Assembly: GCF_035083965.1 (NCBI RefSeq)
Contig: NC_089725.1
Span: 26,607,925 to 26,671,924 of the forward strand
Length of the DNA: 64,000 nt
Source of the DNA: Branchiostoma lanceolatum
Taxonomy: Eukaryota; Chordata; Leptocardii; Amphioxiformes; Branchiostomatidae
Reading direction: 5' to 3'
Below the pieces are notes generated by a model. That model was not told where the DNA came from, made no database searches, and saw only the letters and a list, made by a program, of their open reading frames with translations. Below, one piece after another: positions 12,201-24,536 of this stretch (position 1 is its first letter; each line of letters begins with the position of its first letter). Both the position numbers and the translations under genes were made by a program.

Positions 12201-13806
12201 TGCAGAAGCCGCATCCACCGAATTAAGCGAAAAGGAAAGGGAAGAAATGGTGCACGCCGTCCAGGAGAAGGTCCAACACCAGTTAGACGAAAATATTTAT
12301 CACGCTTTGGCTAATGTATTGGACCTATCGCATGACGACACAGGGCAGACCGGTGAAGAAGAAGCAATGGAGGAAATATCATTGAGTCGAAGCGTCAGAG
12401 CAGCACCAAGCAAGAAGGGCCGTGGGAAACCCGGTGATGAAGAAATGGATGGAGGCGAGAGGAGCAAAGCTAAAGGGCGTGGTGATATGAAAAAGGGAGG
12501 TTTGGCTGATAACGTTGTCGAGGATGACTACATTATCAGCCCGGAGCACCCCAAAAACAAGAAGCAAAAAAACGGCAAAGGCGAGGACGACAAGGAAGAT
12601 GAACCAGAAGATGGGTCAGGAAGTGGGGACGGGGACGGCAAGGCTTATGGGCGCGGCGGACGGGAGAAGAACGAGAAGGCCGGTGGCAAAGGGAAGCCTG
12701 AAGACAAAGGGAAGCCTGAAGACAAAGGGAAGCCTGAAGACAAAGAGAAGGCTGGCGGACAAGGGAAGGGTCAAGGTCAAGAGAAGGCTGGAGGACAAGG
12801 GAAGGGTCAAGGTCAAGAGAAGGCTGGAGGAAAAGGGAAGGGTCAAGGCCAAGAGAAGGCTGGAGGACAAGGGAAGGGTAAAGGACCATGGTGGAAAACG
12901 ACCCCGGAGGAGAAAGAAGAATTAGACCAAAAGGAGAAAGAGATGACGGACGCAGTTCGGGACGGGATGAAACATTTGGTCAAGGGTGTGGTGCAGGGGG
13001 TCCTCGCCGAAATTTCAGAAGCTGAGGGAGGGCAGAAGAAGGGGCCTGCTGCAGAAGATATAAAATCTGCTTTGGAAAGCATTAAGGGAAAGACGGGGAA
13101 AGGCAAGGACACTCAAGAAAAACAGCCCAAGGCAGAGGAAGAAACTGCAGACGTGAAGTCCGAGCAGAAAAAACAGAGCCAGCTGGAGAGGATGCAGAAA
13201 CTTTTGCAACGAAAGGGCAGGGAGGCGACCTTGGGAGAGTCTTCTTCGGAGGAGAAGAATGCGAGCAGCGTGCACGGCGCCAGCATCGCCGTCCTCATAG
13301 CCGGAACCGCCATGATGCTGCTCGCCGTCGGACTGATGGTGCAGAGCAGGAGGATGGTCAGGTGAGCATACAACCTCATGTCGTTGTCTGTTACCGGTAC
13401 GTACGTTGATAGATTAGTTATACCGGTAACTAATTAGATACAGCACAATATCTTATTCAACAAGTTTGCTGAGGGCAAGGCTAAGAGACCACTTCTGGAC
13501 TGAACAACAAATGTAACTAAGCAAAGTTATCGAACTTGTAGGACTAGGTCAGCATGTCTTCTACCTAAGTCAGAAGCATCATGATTTAGGACTAACTGAT
13601 GTCACAATAGGTGAAGCAGGGTAATCTTAACATACCACGTGGTTGTTTCCCATTGGCCCACTTGCTTCCTCCATGTAGTAACCTGGTTTAATACCTCGCC
13701 CAACAGAGCCACCCTCCGAGGCGACGACAACATCCCCGGGCACGTGGGTTCGGAGTGGGCGGCTGAGGCAGGCGTCGTGCCCGGCAAGGCCCTCCACGTC
13801 AAGTAA
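9238..13806 (+). CDS. Gene B: charged repeat type I membrane protein with coiled coil
   Basis: Exons 9238-9489, 9628-9667, 9922-10022, 10413-10578, 10795-10928, 11299-13361 and 13707-13806 have consensus junctions and agreeing phases (0,1,0,1,0,2). They give 951 residues ending at TAA 13804-13806. ATG 9238 opens a clear signal peptide (about 27 residues, core LCLVLLLLAG). Then come Gln/Arg/Gly-rich repeated segments, a heptad-like acidic coiled coil (about 435-519, ...EQIEQAIEADREQMEH...), a Lys/Gly repeat block (about 694-760), a membrane helix (about 890-912, IAVLIAGTAMMLLAVGLMV) and a short tail. Exons 2-5 carry an internal duplication. An alternative last junction is listed separately. 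The family is not recognised. The order of signal peptide, charged ectodomain, helix and short tail exon matches gene A, so common ancestry is likely but unproven. Confidence 0.8.
9628..11400 (+). repeat. Tandem ~0.9-kb genomic duplication inside gene B
   Basis: The segment from exon 2 to the first part of exon 4 (about 9628-10515) matches the next segment, from the rest of exon 4 to the start of exon 6 (about 10516-11400). Intron starts match (GGTGGGTTGA at 9667 and 10578; GAGAATTCTTC-like at 10028 and GAGAATCCTTC at 10933), and so do intron interiors (ACTTTAAAAAGGCATCTTGTG and its counterpart; ATTCTTTACACGTAA at about 10335 and 11220). The offset is about 905-911 bp. Coding products also match: exon 3 ends GGDDNVL and exon 5 ends SEGDVL. 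Exon 4 is therefore a fusion of the end of one unit with the start of the next. Confidence 0.85.
12685..12886 (+). repeat. Lys/Gly-rich coding minisatellite of gene B
   Basis: Three 18-bp units encode GKPEDK. They are followed by about four units of 42 bp encoding EKAGGQGKGQGQ-type repeats. All are in frame and nearly identical, so expansion looks recent. The block makes a strongly basic patch in an otherwise acidic ectodomain. Confidence 0.85.
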
Positions 13807-14325
13807 GCTACGGACCTGACCGACCTGCAACCAAACACATCTGGCGTTCCTCGGGAGAGGCACAGTTTAAATTCTGATAGTAAGAACGAAAATCTTTAAA
13901 CAAGTACCCTCTATTCATTCTTGTGTTAGTCGACTTACATGGAGCGTAGTTTTAAGTCCAATTTCAATATGCCTGAGCCCAGATATAAATGTATTAAATT
14001 CAACTACCGCAAAGATTGCATCTTCTAATGGCCACCTCAACTTCACCTTGCAATGTAATACCTATGCTACGTAATGATCTGAAAATAATTTGGAACTCAT
14101 GAAGCCGATCTGATGTGTTTGAAAAGCGCGGATTACGGACAACGAATCGGAATTATTGTGTGGTGTGCTGTGATCAAACGTGTTACTTCCCTATACTACA
14201 AAATGTTTCCCTGTGTTTCCAAACTGCTGTACGATTCATGCTACTTTTGCAACTTGTATTCATTCATTCATTCATTGCGACTGCTCTAATATAATTGTAA
14301 CTAACGCAGACCCATGAAGCAGTGA
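13803..14325 (+). other. Possible alternative last intron and coding end of gene B
   Basis: The stop codon TAA at 13804-13806 overlaps a good donor, AA|GTAAGC, with GT at 13803-13804. An acceptor (AACGCAG) ends at 14309. Splicing 13802 to 14310 is in frame and replaces the final lysine and stop with K-P-M-K-Q and TGA at 14323-14325. The poly(A) signal lies beyond this at 14495. Sequence alone does not decide between the two ends; both may be used. Confidence 0.45.
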
Positions 14326-14494
14326 CCTGCCCGCACAACATCTTCTGTCCTTCATCTCATATGAAGCACTGGAATGTTCGTCGGGATGTGTTGTGAAGAA
14401 CGAAATACTTTGAGTGAACTTCTGATGCTTTTGCTTCGTTAAACCCTGTCATATATTTGATATTTGCGTTCCTTGTACCTGAAAACACGTGTGT

Positions 14495-14500
14495 AATAAA
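14495..14500 (+). promoter_or_regulatory. Likely poly(A) signal of gene B
   Basis: AATAAA is followed within about 25 bp by a GT-rich stretch (GGTTGTCTCTGTGC), a typical downstream element. It lies 170 bp after the alternative stop at 14325 and about 690 bp after the stop at 13806. Confidence 0.65.
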
Positions 14501-14969
14501 CATATATAATCACAACAGGTTGTCTCTGTGCAAGTCAGTTTCATTGCTGTTTTTCCGAAGAAAAAACAAACACGTTTACCTTCTAGAGAAAGATAACATC
14601 CCAACATAGAAAAACACAGAAATCGCGACCGGCTGCCCGGCCTGGCCGAATATCAACCTTCACACAAAATAACATTACAGTCGCTGGTGTCTGACTACTC
14701 CATGTATCTCTAAAGGCCAAGCCTATAAACTGACTACCACATTGCACAGTGGTAGTATGACTGTACAAGATATAAATACAAGTCCCTGTCAACTAGTACT
14801 TTGCACACTAGAAATCAGGTATTTCTTATTAGTAAGAAGTGTAGGAAAGATATATAGGTTGTTCGTTGGCCTAACTAAATGGCTCTCCTAGCGGCCCACC
14901 CGACTGATTGGACCATTAGTCCCTGGCAGCGAAAGATGGTGTAACACAGGCTAGGTTGTTCGTATCTTT

Positions 14970-15364
14970 GGGCCCTGTCACACTTGAGCGTATACATGTT
15001 GCGTGTGAGTTGCGTATGGACAGAATTCAATACGCAGCTGTACGCACAACAGTTGTGGAATTTTTCGATTATTTTGACGAATGTGTGACTCACGTTTCGT
15101 TATTCATATGTTAGATGTGCCAAACACATACATCAAAATAATAGAAACATATTTATAACGTATAACTTGCGCATAAGCGTAATTTCGTTCATACCCAAAA
15201 CTATCATGCCTACTGGGCCATATTGTGCGTATGCCTGCGAACATAAAACTTACACAAATCGATTGAGATGCATGTGAGACGCGTATAGTGCGCACGGCGG
15301 CGTATGGAACAATGTCAATGCGCAACTCACACGCAACGGCTATACGCACAAGTGTGACAGGGGC
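14970..15364. mobile_element. Non-autonomous DNA transposon with ~50-bp terminal inverted repeats
   Basis: The left end GGGCCCTGTCACACTTG continues as GCGTATA...GTTGCGTGTGAGTTGCG. The right end, read on the opposite strand, is GCCCCTGTCACACTTG with the same continuation. The element is about 395 bp and holds no ORF with transposase features. I could not define a target-site duplication, so the superfamily is open. Confidence 0.75.
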
Positions 15365-16236
15365 TTTTAAGCTAAAAATGAGCACTGAGAGGCAGTCAGT
15401 CTGATCGGGTGAAACAAAATAAGTCGTTTCTAAGTTGTCTGATTCTGCCCACGTACGCACATCCAACAGCAAAAATTGTGCCCGTGGGGTCCTTGCCCTG
15501 ATAGGGACATTTTTTTCTAGTCTCACTTCCCCTCCTAGATTGTATAATCCACTTAAACCCCCATTGTTGTATCCTGATATTGCACTGATATCCGTAAAGT
15601 ACCAGTTGATTCGATTAGCAGTACCCTTTTAAACATTTCGAAATTTATTGAGTTTGTCCCAACGGGGTCAACATCTCTCAGGCAATTAGTGGACAATTAG
15701 TACACATTGCGTGATGACGACAGTGTTCAAATTTTAAATCCCCCCTTTGTGCTCCGTTAGTTACGATGTTTTGGGAAACAATTTCTGAATTCTCACAGTG
15801 TGACGAACATAGATGGATCCATAAAGGGCCTTTCCGTCGGTAATCTGCAGTGCTGTGAAGGGTTTGTTCTGTGTCTAAACCTGGGTACGTAGTTGGATAA
15901 ACACATAAAAGGTAGTTTAGGTGCCTTCTGCACGCTTCAGCGCACTCACGACAATGGGGTCTTTAAGGTGACCGTGACTGACAATGACAGGTGAGGAGCC
16001 TTCTGGCCACACGTTGATGTGCCTTGGGTCTTGTTACGTGTTGACTATTGAGTAAAAAACTCCATTCTTCAGATCATACCGCCGTTTTACGCATATTTTG
16101 TTGTATACTTGTTTTCTTCGACATTCACGAGTTGTATTTTGTTATGATAAACTAGATAAATCACTTAAACGAGTTTTTTTTCCCTGGAAGGCACCTGCAA
16201 GATCACACATGTCAGCCTTCACCACTGTTAGGCCCC

Positions 16237-16308
16237 GTTCATGATTGAAAAAGTAAAACGGTTCGAACCGTTTCAGCAAAGTAAACCGTTTTACTTGTGA
16301 ACATGAAC
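16237..16308. repeat. Short hairpin repeat
   Basis: The left arm GTTCATGATTGAAAAAGTA plus AAACGGTT (16237-16263) pairs with the right arm AACCGTTTTACTTGTGAAC plus ATGAAC (16284-16308). The inner left segment AAAACGGTTCGAACCGTTT is itself palindromic. It is probably a small fold-back element. Confidence 0.5.
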
Positions 16309-18460
16309 GCTCCGATACTTTCAATGTACTTTTATCTTGTCCAGATTCCTTATCTATCCACATAGGCCAATACATTCATAACGCTATACAAAAAAAGAAA
16401 CAGTACTATTCCTAAATGAGATTTGACGAAGGTTAAGTCGAAAAGTAGCCTAGAAATATGCAATGTGACATCTAGAATAGTTCTGTTTAGTTATCACTGT
16501 AGATTATATTTGATATAATAAAGTAGTAATTAGAATTGTGGAAAAATACACATAGATTGTTAATTATGTTATCTCTACATTGCCATACATTGTCACCGTT
16601 GCAATTGTTGTGCAAATAAATCATTCATTCATTCATTCAAAAAAATTCATTCATACATTCATTCGTAACGGTTTCGTTCCGATGGATGTGCGCCCTCTAG
16701 CAGGCTGAAGCGGCACAGCAACTTTAATTTTCCGTCTTGGATTGCTGATCACATAAACAGAATCACCGATGTAAAAGACATTAAAATGTTTTTTTTTCTG
16801 ACTGGAGGTTGATCTAGATTTTCTGATCTTTCTTTTAACATATCTATCACACCATGAACAGATTTGATGTCAAGAGAGAATCAATTTATCATTAGATGCA
16901 GTAAACCCACACAATAGTAATATCAGTTTTAGTTTATTTTTCTAGCCAGGTGAATACATCTTCAGGTCTGGACTGTGACCTGTTTTTTAGGTACCCTTTG
17001 ATAAAAGCTACAAGGACATAATAAAACACAACGACCCTTCACACAGATACTAAACAAGTGACATGCAATACTTATCAATATATACATTTATTCCCGATAG
17101 TGTTAAAAGACAAAATGTCATGACAACAAAACTGTCACTTATCACTGCGCATGCATAATCGTCTATACCTTATAAAACATCACGGTACAAAATCATTATC
17201 ATCAAGATTAATCTCACGTTTTTTCTCACAGGCTTGCCTCCAAGAGCTCAATGTTCTATTCTCTTAATCAATTTTAGAATGTTCTATCGTCAACGGCAAA
17301 ATGGAATGACCCGAACAATTGAAAATATGTCAAATCGTTGGTAAATTCTGCAGCGCAGATAACCAAAGATAATACATTGCTGTGTTTACAACTCATTCTT
17401 TACATACGTCACAAGAATAAATCATTATATCACATGATGTTCTAGATGTACAGTAGCACACAATATAAGATGACATGACAACCATAATGTTATGTCCCAG
17501 AGATTCTATAATACAGAAGCAAAACGTTACTACCAAAGTAAGTATCTTTAGGAGAAGGAAAACAACACTTGAGTGGACGCAGGGGTGTTGTTGTTCCCAA
17601 AGAATAAACTATCATATCACATGATGTTCTACATTACAGTATTGACATATTTTGTGCCATCTCTCATGGCTGCAGGTACATTGTACAACCATTACATAAA
17701 TCTACATCAGTTAGATGGAATAAGATAAGATAAAAAGCTTGCATCACTCCGTTGAGGCCGTTCTCGTGTTGAGCCGACCGGGCGTCCGTCGTGGTCAGGT
17801 CGGGGACAGGTCACCGTTGGTCCCGCCAGTCAAAACTGGAGCCATGCCCTGCGCTGTCGACAATTGTCCAAGCCTTAGAAGCAAACGATGAAAGGATATT
17901 AATGATGATGCACATAGCCTTGGTACCACCTACTAACGGGCATTTTGAACCTAGTTTTATGATATCTACTAGCACGGAGGTAGTGCCTATGTAGCTGTAC
18001 AAATCTTAACAAGACTTAGGATACATACAACTGATTTATGAGCTGGTAACATTCGCAAAAACCTTTCTGTTTAATTTTCATCTTTGATTTCCGGTGGAGG
18101 ACTTGGAAGGGACGAAAAGTAGTGTAATGCTGCAATGGGAAGAATGTTACCGCTAACGACACCATTGTGAGACGTGTTGATGTCACATCCATTACCCTGC
18201 TATCTAACATCTACTAACATAATTCCACCCGGGTACATAATTTCGCCACCCTAAAAAGATACGTCGAAACAGATATCCAACCTGGCGTCCCCCAGTATAA
18301 TGCACTCCTGTATATCTAAACTGTGCAGAAACCTGGGGGTGCTTCCCTAGAGATCTCTCAACCCCACTGTTTTTCAAAGTGGCGGATTTATGTAACCCGG
18401 CGGATTAATGTTGATGGAGGTTAACGGTACCACGTATACTTCAGAGTGAGTGGAGATGGC

Positions 18461-21400
18461 CTACCAGCTTGTTGTCGTTGACTCAGATGACTTCGCGTTG
18501 CCAGCTGAGTTAGCAGCGCCTCCTACCGTCTTCCTGACATGATCGGCACTGCAGGAGATGGGAACATGGTGGGCTTATAAGTTAATCTCAATGGCAGAGC
18601 AGTGCGACCATCTAGGACCTTTCGTGAATCAATATATTGGAACTAGTAGCCTCATTTTTTTGCATAGACATACAGCAAACCTGCAGTACACCGCCCTTTC
18701 TTTGTTTATCTGTGTCGGACTGTACAATCCACTGTAGCAACTTCACTGAAGTTTCTGTAAGCGCCATGAATCATGTACATGTCACACAGAAGTGCATTGA
18801 CTCGGCTAAAACAACTTTAGAACCGCGCGCAGTTCAACAGTTCGCATGACCCTAGTATTACTATACATATAATGCAAAAGATACAATGCCATGTGAAATT
18901 TACGTACGCCAGATTTGTGTGTGTGTTTATATGTTATTTTCAAGTTGTTTGCTCTGTTTAGTTGTTTTGTCTGGTTTGTGCTTGTGCCAATCTTCTCATG
19001 GCGAAAGAGTCCCACTATACGACATTAATGTTGCCCGGTACTTGAAACCTAACTGCCGAAACCATAATAACTATAATTATCACAATTATGCTATCAATCT
19101 CCTGTCATGCCACTTCGCCTCGCCCCATATTGACCTCCGTGACACTTATTAACCCCAGGAACGTCACAAGAAAACGTCATGAACGCGCTTTACCACAAAA
19201 AAACAACATTTCAAACTCGTATCTGAGCCCAGCAGACATGTCTTATAGTCAAGGAACAACTATAGCACGGTAATCCTGGCTTTTAAATGCATCATGCATC
19301 TCGCCTGTTTCGTTCTGCATGCACACTTGTGTCACCTTTATATTCACACCGCCTGTGTTATTATAGGGTCGTCGGACACCCTTTGTTCATGCCGACACAA
19401 TTATGAAATAAACAATTTTCCAGTGGTCGTAGTCAAAACAGCTCACGGCGATATACATGTACACACTACCTCACCTCCATCATCAACTTTGTAATATTGT
19501 TAAGGAAATTGTCAGAAACATATCTTGATTCCCTAAGCTACGCTGTCCAAAAAAAATCAAATACTTAAAGCTTATTGCGTTTTACCGAAGACGGTTAGAT
19601 ATCCAGATAATAAGATACGTGTGAGGTAACAGTTAATTTTTTCTAAAGATCACAATCCTTAAGACGCTGTTACATTTGTTAGGGATGATTTTCTGAATCA
19701 AACGAAAGCTTGTATTTTTGCTTTACACATATTGAAACTTTTCCCGTCAAAGCTATTTCAGAACAAATTGCTGTTATACGAGTGTAAAGGGCTGTGCATA
19801 TCTCAGTTACAAGAACGAAAAGAAATTTGTATCTCTTGATAAGAACTGAAGAAAGTCCTTTCAATACTTTCCGCCACAATCCATTTGTAACAACCTGATG
19901 CTTTTGACAAGCGTGACTTCTTTGTCTGACCGACCTTCTTAAGCCTCCTTGGTTAAAGAAGATCGGAAAGGGGGCATTCGGGGTCAAAGGGTTGTGATTT
20001 TTGATTGACACTTCTGTGATTGCCACTTCTTACGGCTTACTGTCTTAAGAAGCAATTTCAGAAAAGTCTTCTGATCAGAAGTTACTATTGTCCCAAAGAT
20101 ACCCTCGTTCTGCGTCGTCCTCCAAATATCGAAGTACTGTAAATGCATTCAAGTTCGCGTGGGTTTTTTTCGCGCTGAGAGGAAAACGGAGTGCTCGCGG
20201 TGTTTTTTCAGTTCGCGGCAGCGCTATAGTAACATATTGCTACAGTATTGGGCAAAAATGTTTGCCGTGGTTTTAAGTTCGCGGTGAAACGGTTGCCGCG
20301 AGAACCGCAAACATAAAGCCACTGCGAACATTTCGGCATTTACAGTACCCTCTTGTTGGGCTTAACATGTTTCCAAGGTGTGAACTGAGGGATATATGTA
20401 TATCGCATAGCTCAGGGCGCACAGCTCTTATCTCCATGTTATATCTGAGATCGGATCACACCTGGTAAGCCACGAACAGGTGGGTGTCCTGCGAGGGTGA
20501 CATACAGATCACACAGATACAATGATGCATTAACGGTGAGCTAAGATCCGTAGCTGTGAGATAAAAAAGGCAATTTCTAAAATCCCCCGATAGATTACTG
20601 AGGTCGGTCTAGTCGGTCTAGTTATAATGTATACATTCATCTCGGGGTTGTGCGAAGGTGGGGTTGAAGGTAGGGCAAACAATGAGCACAGATAAAAGAA
20701 CAGCCTATATTACAAATCAGACGCATTTTTCCGCTCTACGCTTCTCAAATGTATTTATGTTGGGATTGGGCGAAGGTAGGGCTGAAGGCAGGGCCAATAT
20801 TGCATGGAATACTAAGCAGCTCATACAATTAACAATAGATAGAACACCCTATAATCAGACGGCTTTTCCCGCCCATCACAAATCATGGAGTTACGAATTT
20901 CACCTAGCTAGTCTGTGTGCTGGGATTTTAATCCTTCCAGGATACTAGTAGTAATTACATTACAATTGGAAAAAACTTAAAGATAAAATAGCCATCTTTC
21001 CTAGCCAGTCAGGAGCGTCTACAGTATTTCTCAGTGATTGAATAAATACAAAGTCGCTCCGTTGCCCCTAACTACCGCGGCCTTTTAGTGCAGACTGATA
21101 AAGGCAAAGAAAAATGGCACGAAGGCAACAATGGTTAGGGGCTTGACAGCTGGCCGTGATTACAGCGTATAAGGACTGAGCTCGCACAATGCAGTATGAT
21201 AACATTATCTTCCCTCAACACTCCACGGAACATTGAGAATAGAACCATAATGTTGTCATTATTCCGGCCCTACATTCCTGTAGCCCATGGATTACGGGCT
21301 AACACACGCAGACTACAGGTTGTATGGTGTCTTTTGGAGGGGATGAGGAAAACTGACTCTGCTTCCAGCAATTATTGTTTCCTTTGTTGACTGCTGCTGG

Positions 21401-24226
21401 TAGGGCGTGTGAGTTTAAATGGGGATAACAGGTGCATTCATTCTTTTCTGTATAGAACTTATGAGAAAGAGAATGAAAGTTGAACACACACCAAGTGCTA
21501 CCAGTAGGCTACAGCTCTGCGCTACAGTGCCTGTACAAACGTGCATGGCCCAAGGGCTATAGAAACGAATATTGGCACAGCCCTGTATACCGAAAGCTGT
21601 GGGGAGGATTTTAACAAACTACCTTAACGGGTTCAAATTAACCAGAAAAATTAAAGTTGCCATATTTTTTTGTTTAGTGTATGGCGTCATCTGTAGGATC
21701 TTATTTATGCAATAGTGAAGTCGATGATAATCCTATACGTGTGTGTAGAGCCATGCGTTTGCTCACATCGCATAAACCAATGTTACAATATGTAGATTAT
21801 GTGTCGACTGATCAGTTGCCGGCGTATGTAGCACCCAAGAGTTATAGGCAATGGTTCCCTACACAACCAAAGGCATTTCATCTGCTGGCGTTTCGGTAAC
21901 ATTTCTGGCTACCTTCCTCATGGTTTGATGAACTCTACTGCCTCTATTCCAGCATTATCAGGAAAATGATTCCGTTACAACCATGTACTAGTCAGTTGCA
22001 TTATCGCGATGCTTACAACGTGACATTTCAAGGTGACTGTTTCACTGCGGACTGCTCTGCTCACTGAACTGACATGACCATTACAACTCTTCAACAATAG
22101 TCTGTCACTTTCAGGCGACTGCCAGTCCAATACATGTGAACATATCGTCCTTGGATCTACTGTCATTATTTGTAGAGCTACCACAAAAGGCTATGGGGAG
22201 ACGGGAGGCACGACGGCACAGATATTGAGTCTATTGTCAAATGATGCCACTGTAGACCTTATCAACAACACCTTTAGAATGGAGAAGCAATGGAAGATAT
22301 ATATATATATATGGCGATAGTCTTGCAATTCATATAACGGGGTATAAAACTTCTGAATCTTTTTAATACCGGTATTAAAGGTGCTGATACGACACAGATA
22401 TTAATTCTAAGGGCTCTACGCGTTGTCGGCGGACATATTCTTCGGAATTCCCATGAAAGCGTTAATATTTACTAAGGTGTTGATTAGTACCACGGTAGCC
22501 CTTATCAACCACACCTTATAAATGGAGAAACAACGGCAGATAGTCTTTTCGTTAGGTTCGTAAAACCCGCCATGAAAGAGGTAAGGCGTGTAAAACTCGC
22601 TGTGAATGATTTTAACGTCCGGTAAATTGGTCCATTACTGCCCGATGAAAGACGGCGTGTTATTGCGCCCAGGGGTAAAGTTAACCTTATTGAAATTCCA
22701 GACGTAACATGAAAGAGGCCAGTACAATAAACAAGGCTCAACCCAGGGTCAGACCCGTGCCGACAACATGTCATGTTATCCCAAACATTCAGGTGGGCGC
22801 CCCAACAATTCTGAGAATTGTAGCTGTGTTGGAATTTTGGTCCGTTCCCCTGAATTCACGCAGTCCCAGACGGGAGGACGTGTATCAAATAAGACGTTTG
22901 TATGACGACCACGCTCGACACCGACATACCGAAATGCCAGGAAACAGATCCCGGGACATGCACTGTGAGTGTGACGGGCGTAATAATCACAAAAGGCCTG
23001 TTGTACATACTAACAGAGGACCTCCATAACCCCTATGTGTACATCTGTACATACTGGTATAAGCAATACAAGATCCGTAGAATCTGTTAGTTTTGGCAAG
23101 GAGCTCGAGGTTGAAATAACCTCATTGGTTTAGGTAGTCCGATTTGGAAACATTTGTTACCTGTATGCAAGGAGGTTAAAATAGCTTTTTCACCTCCTGG
23201 CCTTGCTGAATGCCATTCAACTTGAATGTCAGCATGTGTAACACCAATATTGAATTGAAACTCCTTGGTAAACAGTGGCACGTTTTCGTGACCCTAGATC
23301 TGAAAAGCTTGACGGGATTTCCGTTTTTAAAGACAAACTAAATATACAGTTTTAGAAACTCGTACGTTGTATGTGGAAACTGTACAGTTCATTTTAACTA
23401 AAGCCCATCTTCAGTTTCTTGACACAAAGACCCATTTTAGGGTTAAGACACGGGTTCTTTCCGGCAATCATGGAGACAAAGTGGTGTTTATCGCCATTGT
23501 GTTGGCAGATAAGAGCCTCATCACTCCCGTGGGAACTGAAGGTACGCAGACACGGTGTAGAGACACTGAGGGCCGTGGAACAGGTGTGCCTCCTTGTTAA
23601 GTGGGGGCACCACCTCACAACAGCTACACATGCATGTGGGTAGCTATAGGGGGTACCAGCTCTCAATAGCTGCATGTGGGTAGGGAGCACCAGCTCTCAA
23701 TAGCTGCATGTGGGTAGGGAGCACCAGCTCTCAATAGCTGCATGTGGGTAGGGAGTACCAGCTCTCGATAGCTACAAATACATATGAGTTGGGAGTACCA
23801 GCCCACAATAGATACAAATGAATGTAGGTGGGGGCACACCTCAGAATAGATGCAAATTGATGCACAATACATAAAATGTAGATTTATTACTTCGGGTGTT
23901 ATCAACATCTTCAGGCAAAGTTGTCTGTGTGGACAGACATGTACGGAATAAATCTGTATCGGCTCGTATACTGGTAACTACGCGTAGACGTTACGTGTAC
24001 ATCATTTTCTTATCATCAGATATCAGTATGATGTCAGACCTCACCTGAGAGACAGGAGATATTTGGCCAGCTCGTTGGCCGTGGTGAAGCCGAGCTGCTC
24101 TTGTCTGGCCCGCCAGTCCTGCCACACTTTCGGAGACAGCTTGATCCTCTTGTAGTCTTTGAACACTCTGCCCTGCCGGCCGACCCTCGTGCCGGCTCCG
24201 CCGTTCCGCGAGTCGCTGTCCTGCAT
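18461..24226 (-). CDS. Small two-exon protein with a KRIKLSPKVW...ELAKYLLSL segment (tentative)
   Basis: On the minus strand, exon 24226-24045 starts at ATG 24226 and encodes a basic segment with KRIKLSPKVWQDW and FTTANELAKYLLSL, ending in phase 2 at a good donor (CTCAG|GTGAGG). A second exon starts at 18548 after a strong acceptor (CCATCTCCTGCAG). It continues in phase as SADHVRKTVGG...STTTSW and stops at TAG 18463-18461. The join gives 89 residues with a 5.5-kb intron. The W..W....LGF....ELA.YLLSL pattern reminds me of N-terminal segments of some invertebrate nuclear or zinc-finger proteins; this is a weak resemblance. There is an alternative donor (GCTG|GTAGG) exactly at the last codon, so further exons may exist. 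Upstream lie a likely noncoding first exon and CCAAT boxes. Confidence 0.45.
20135..20347. mobile_element. MITE with TACTGTAAATGC ends
   Basis: It begins TACTGTAAATGCATTC and ends with the reverse complement, GGCATTTACAGTA. The interior has further inverted blocks (TTCGCGGTG / CCGCGAGAACCGCAAACATAA). It is about 213 bp without an ORF. The terminal TA suggests a Tc1/mariner-type target, but the superfamily is uncertain. Confidence 0.75.
23640..23790. repeat. 34-bp minisatellite
   Basis: Units of the form GCATGTGGGTAGGGAGCACC followed by AGCTCTCAATAGCT repeat about four times with very few differences. Degenerate copies continue to about 23850 and start near 23620. The open frames across it on either strand are repeat translations, not genes. 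Confidence 0.85.
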
Positions 24227-24235
24227 GTCGTCCTG

Positions 24236-24500
24236 TTTACCTTGGTGAAGAAGATGAGGATACTGTATTGCGGTGCCTAGGGTAAGCCGGCGTCAAAAGC
24301 GATTATTCCACTAATACTTAACTCCTGAAGAGACAACAGACACCGTGCAAGCACGGCGCGTGCTGATACGTTCATAGACCAAAAAATAATAATTTCTGAC
24401 CAACAAGGACTCACCTGAACCAAGACAACGTACTTTCACTTGTTGAACCAACTACTACTAGTATCCCAATGTTCCCCCTCGTGGAAACATTTACGTCAGA
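24236..24500 (-). other. Likely 5' UTR exon and first intron of the minus-strand small gene
   Basis: On the minus strand a donor TTCAG|GTGAGTCC ends a presumed noncoding exon at 24415. An acceptor (CTTCACCAAGGTAAACAG) ends at 24236, 9 bases before the ATG of the small gene. The exon's 5' limit is not visible; CCAAT boxes at 24537-24602 suggest it starts near 24500. Confidence 0.4.
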
Positions 24501-24536
24501 TGGTTAGGGCAAATGACAGGTTACACGTACTGCTGA

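Larger units (their letters stand above)
14501..17070. other. Gene-free interval with MITEs and simple repeats
   Basis: No exon with coding character and splice sites is seen. The interval contains a terminal-inverted-repeat element (14970-15364), a short hairpin (16237-16308) and ATTC simple repeats (about 16622-16670) that resemble the tail of a LINE or SINE copy. Confidence 0.55.
18549..24044. other. Long intron or gene-free interval with dispersed repeats
   Basis: No other exon is supported. Repeats inside: the TACTGTAAATGC element (20135-20347), two diverged ~110-bp copies with AGGTAGGGC-type cores (20647-20736 and 20765-20874), a ~60-bp direct repeat at about 22243 and 22486 (CCTTATCAAC.ACACCTT core), a short TA run near 22298 and a 34-bp minisatellite (23640-23790). 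Confidence 0.5.

Noticed and set aside
11303..12925. Antisense and alternate-frame ORFs of up to 198 codons within gene B exon 6
   Set aside because: Shadows of a low-complexity GA-rich sense strand; the sense frame has splice sites, coiled coil and membrane helix.
16255..16270. GGTTCGAACC as a tRNA T-loop
   Set aside because: It is part of the hairpin at 16237-16308; no acceptor or anticodon stem can be drawn.
17795..17848. Possible last exon on the minus strand reading GMAPVLTGGTNGDLSPT
   Set aside because: It has an acceptor and a stop but enters in phase 0, while the upstream candidate exons end in phase 2, so the natural join gives a different short frame. Kept only as a note under the small minus-strand gene.
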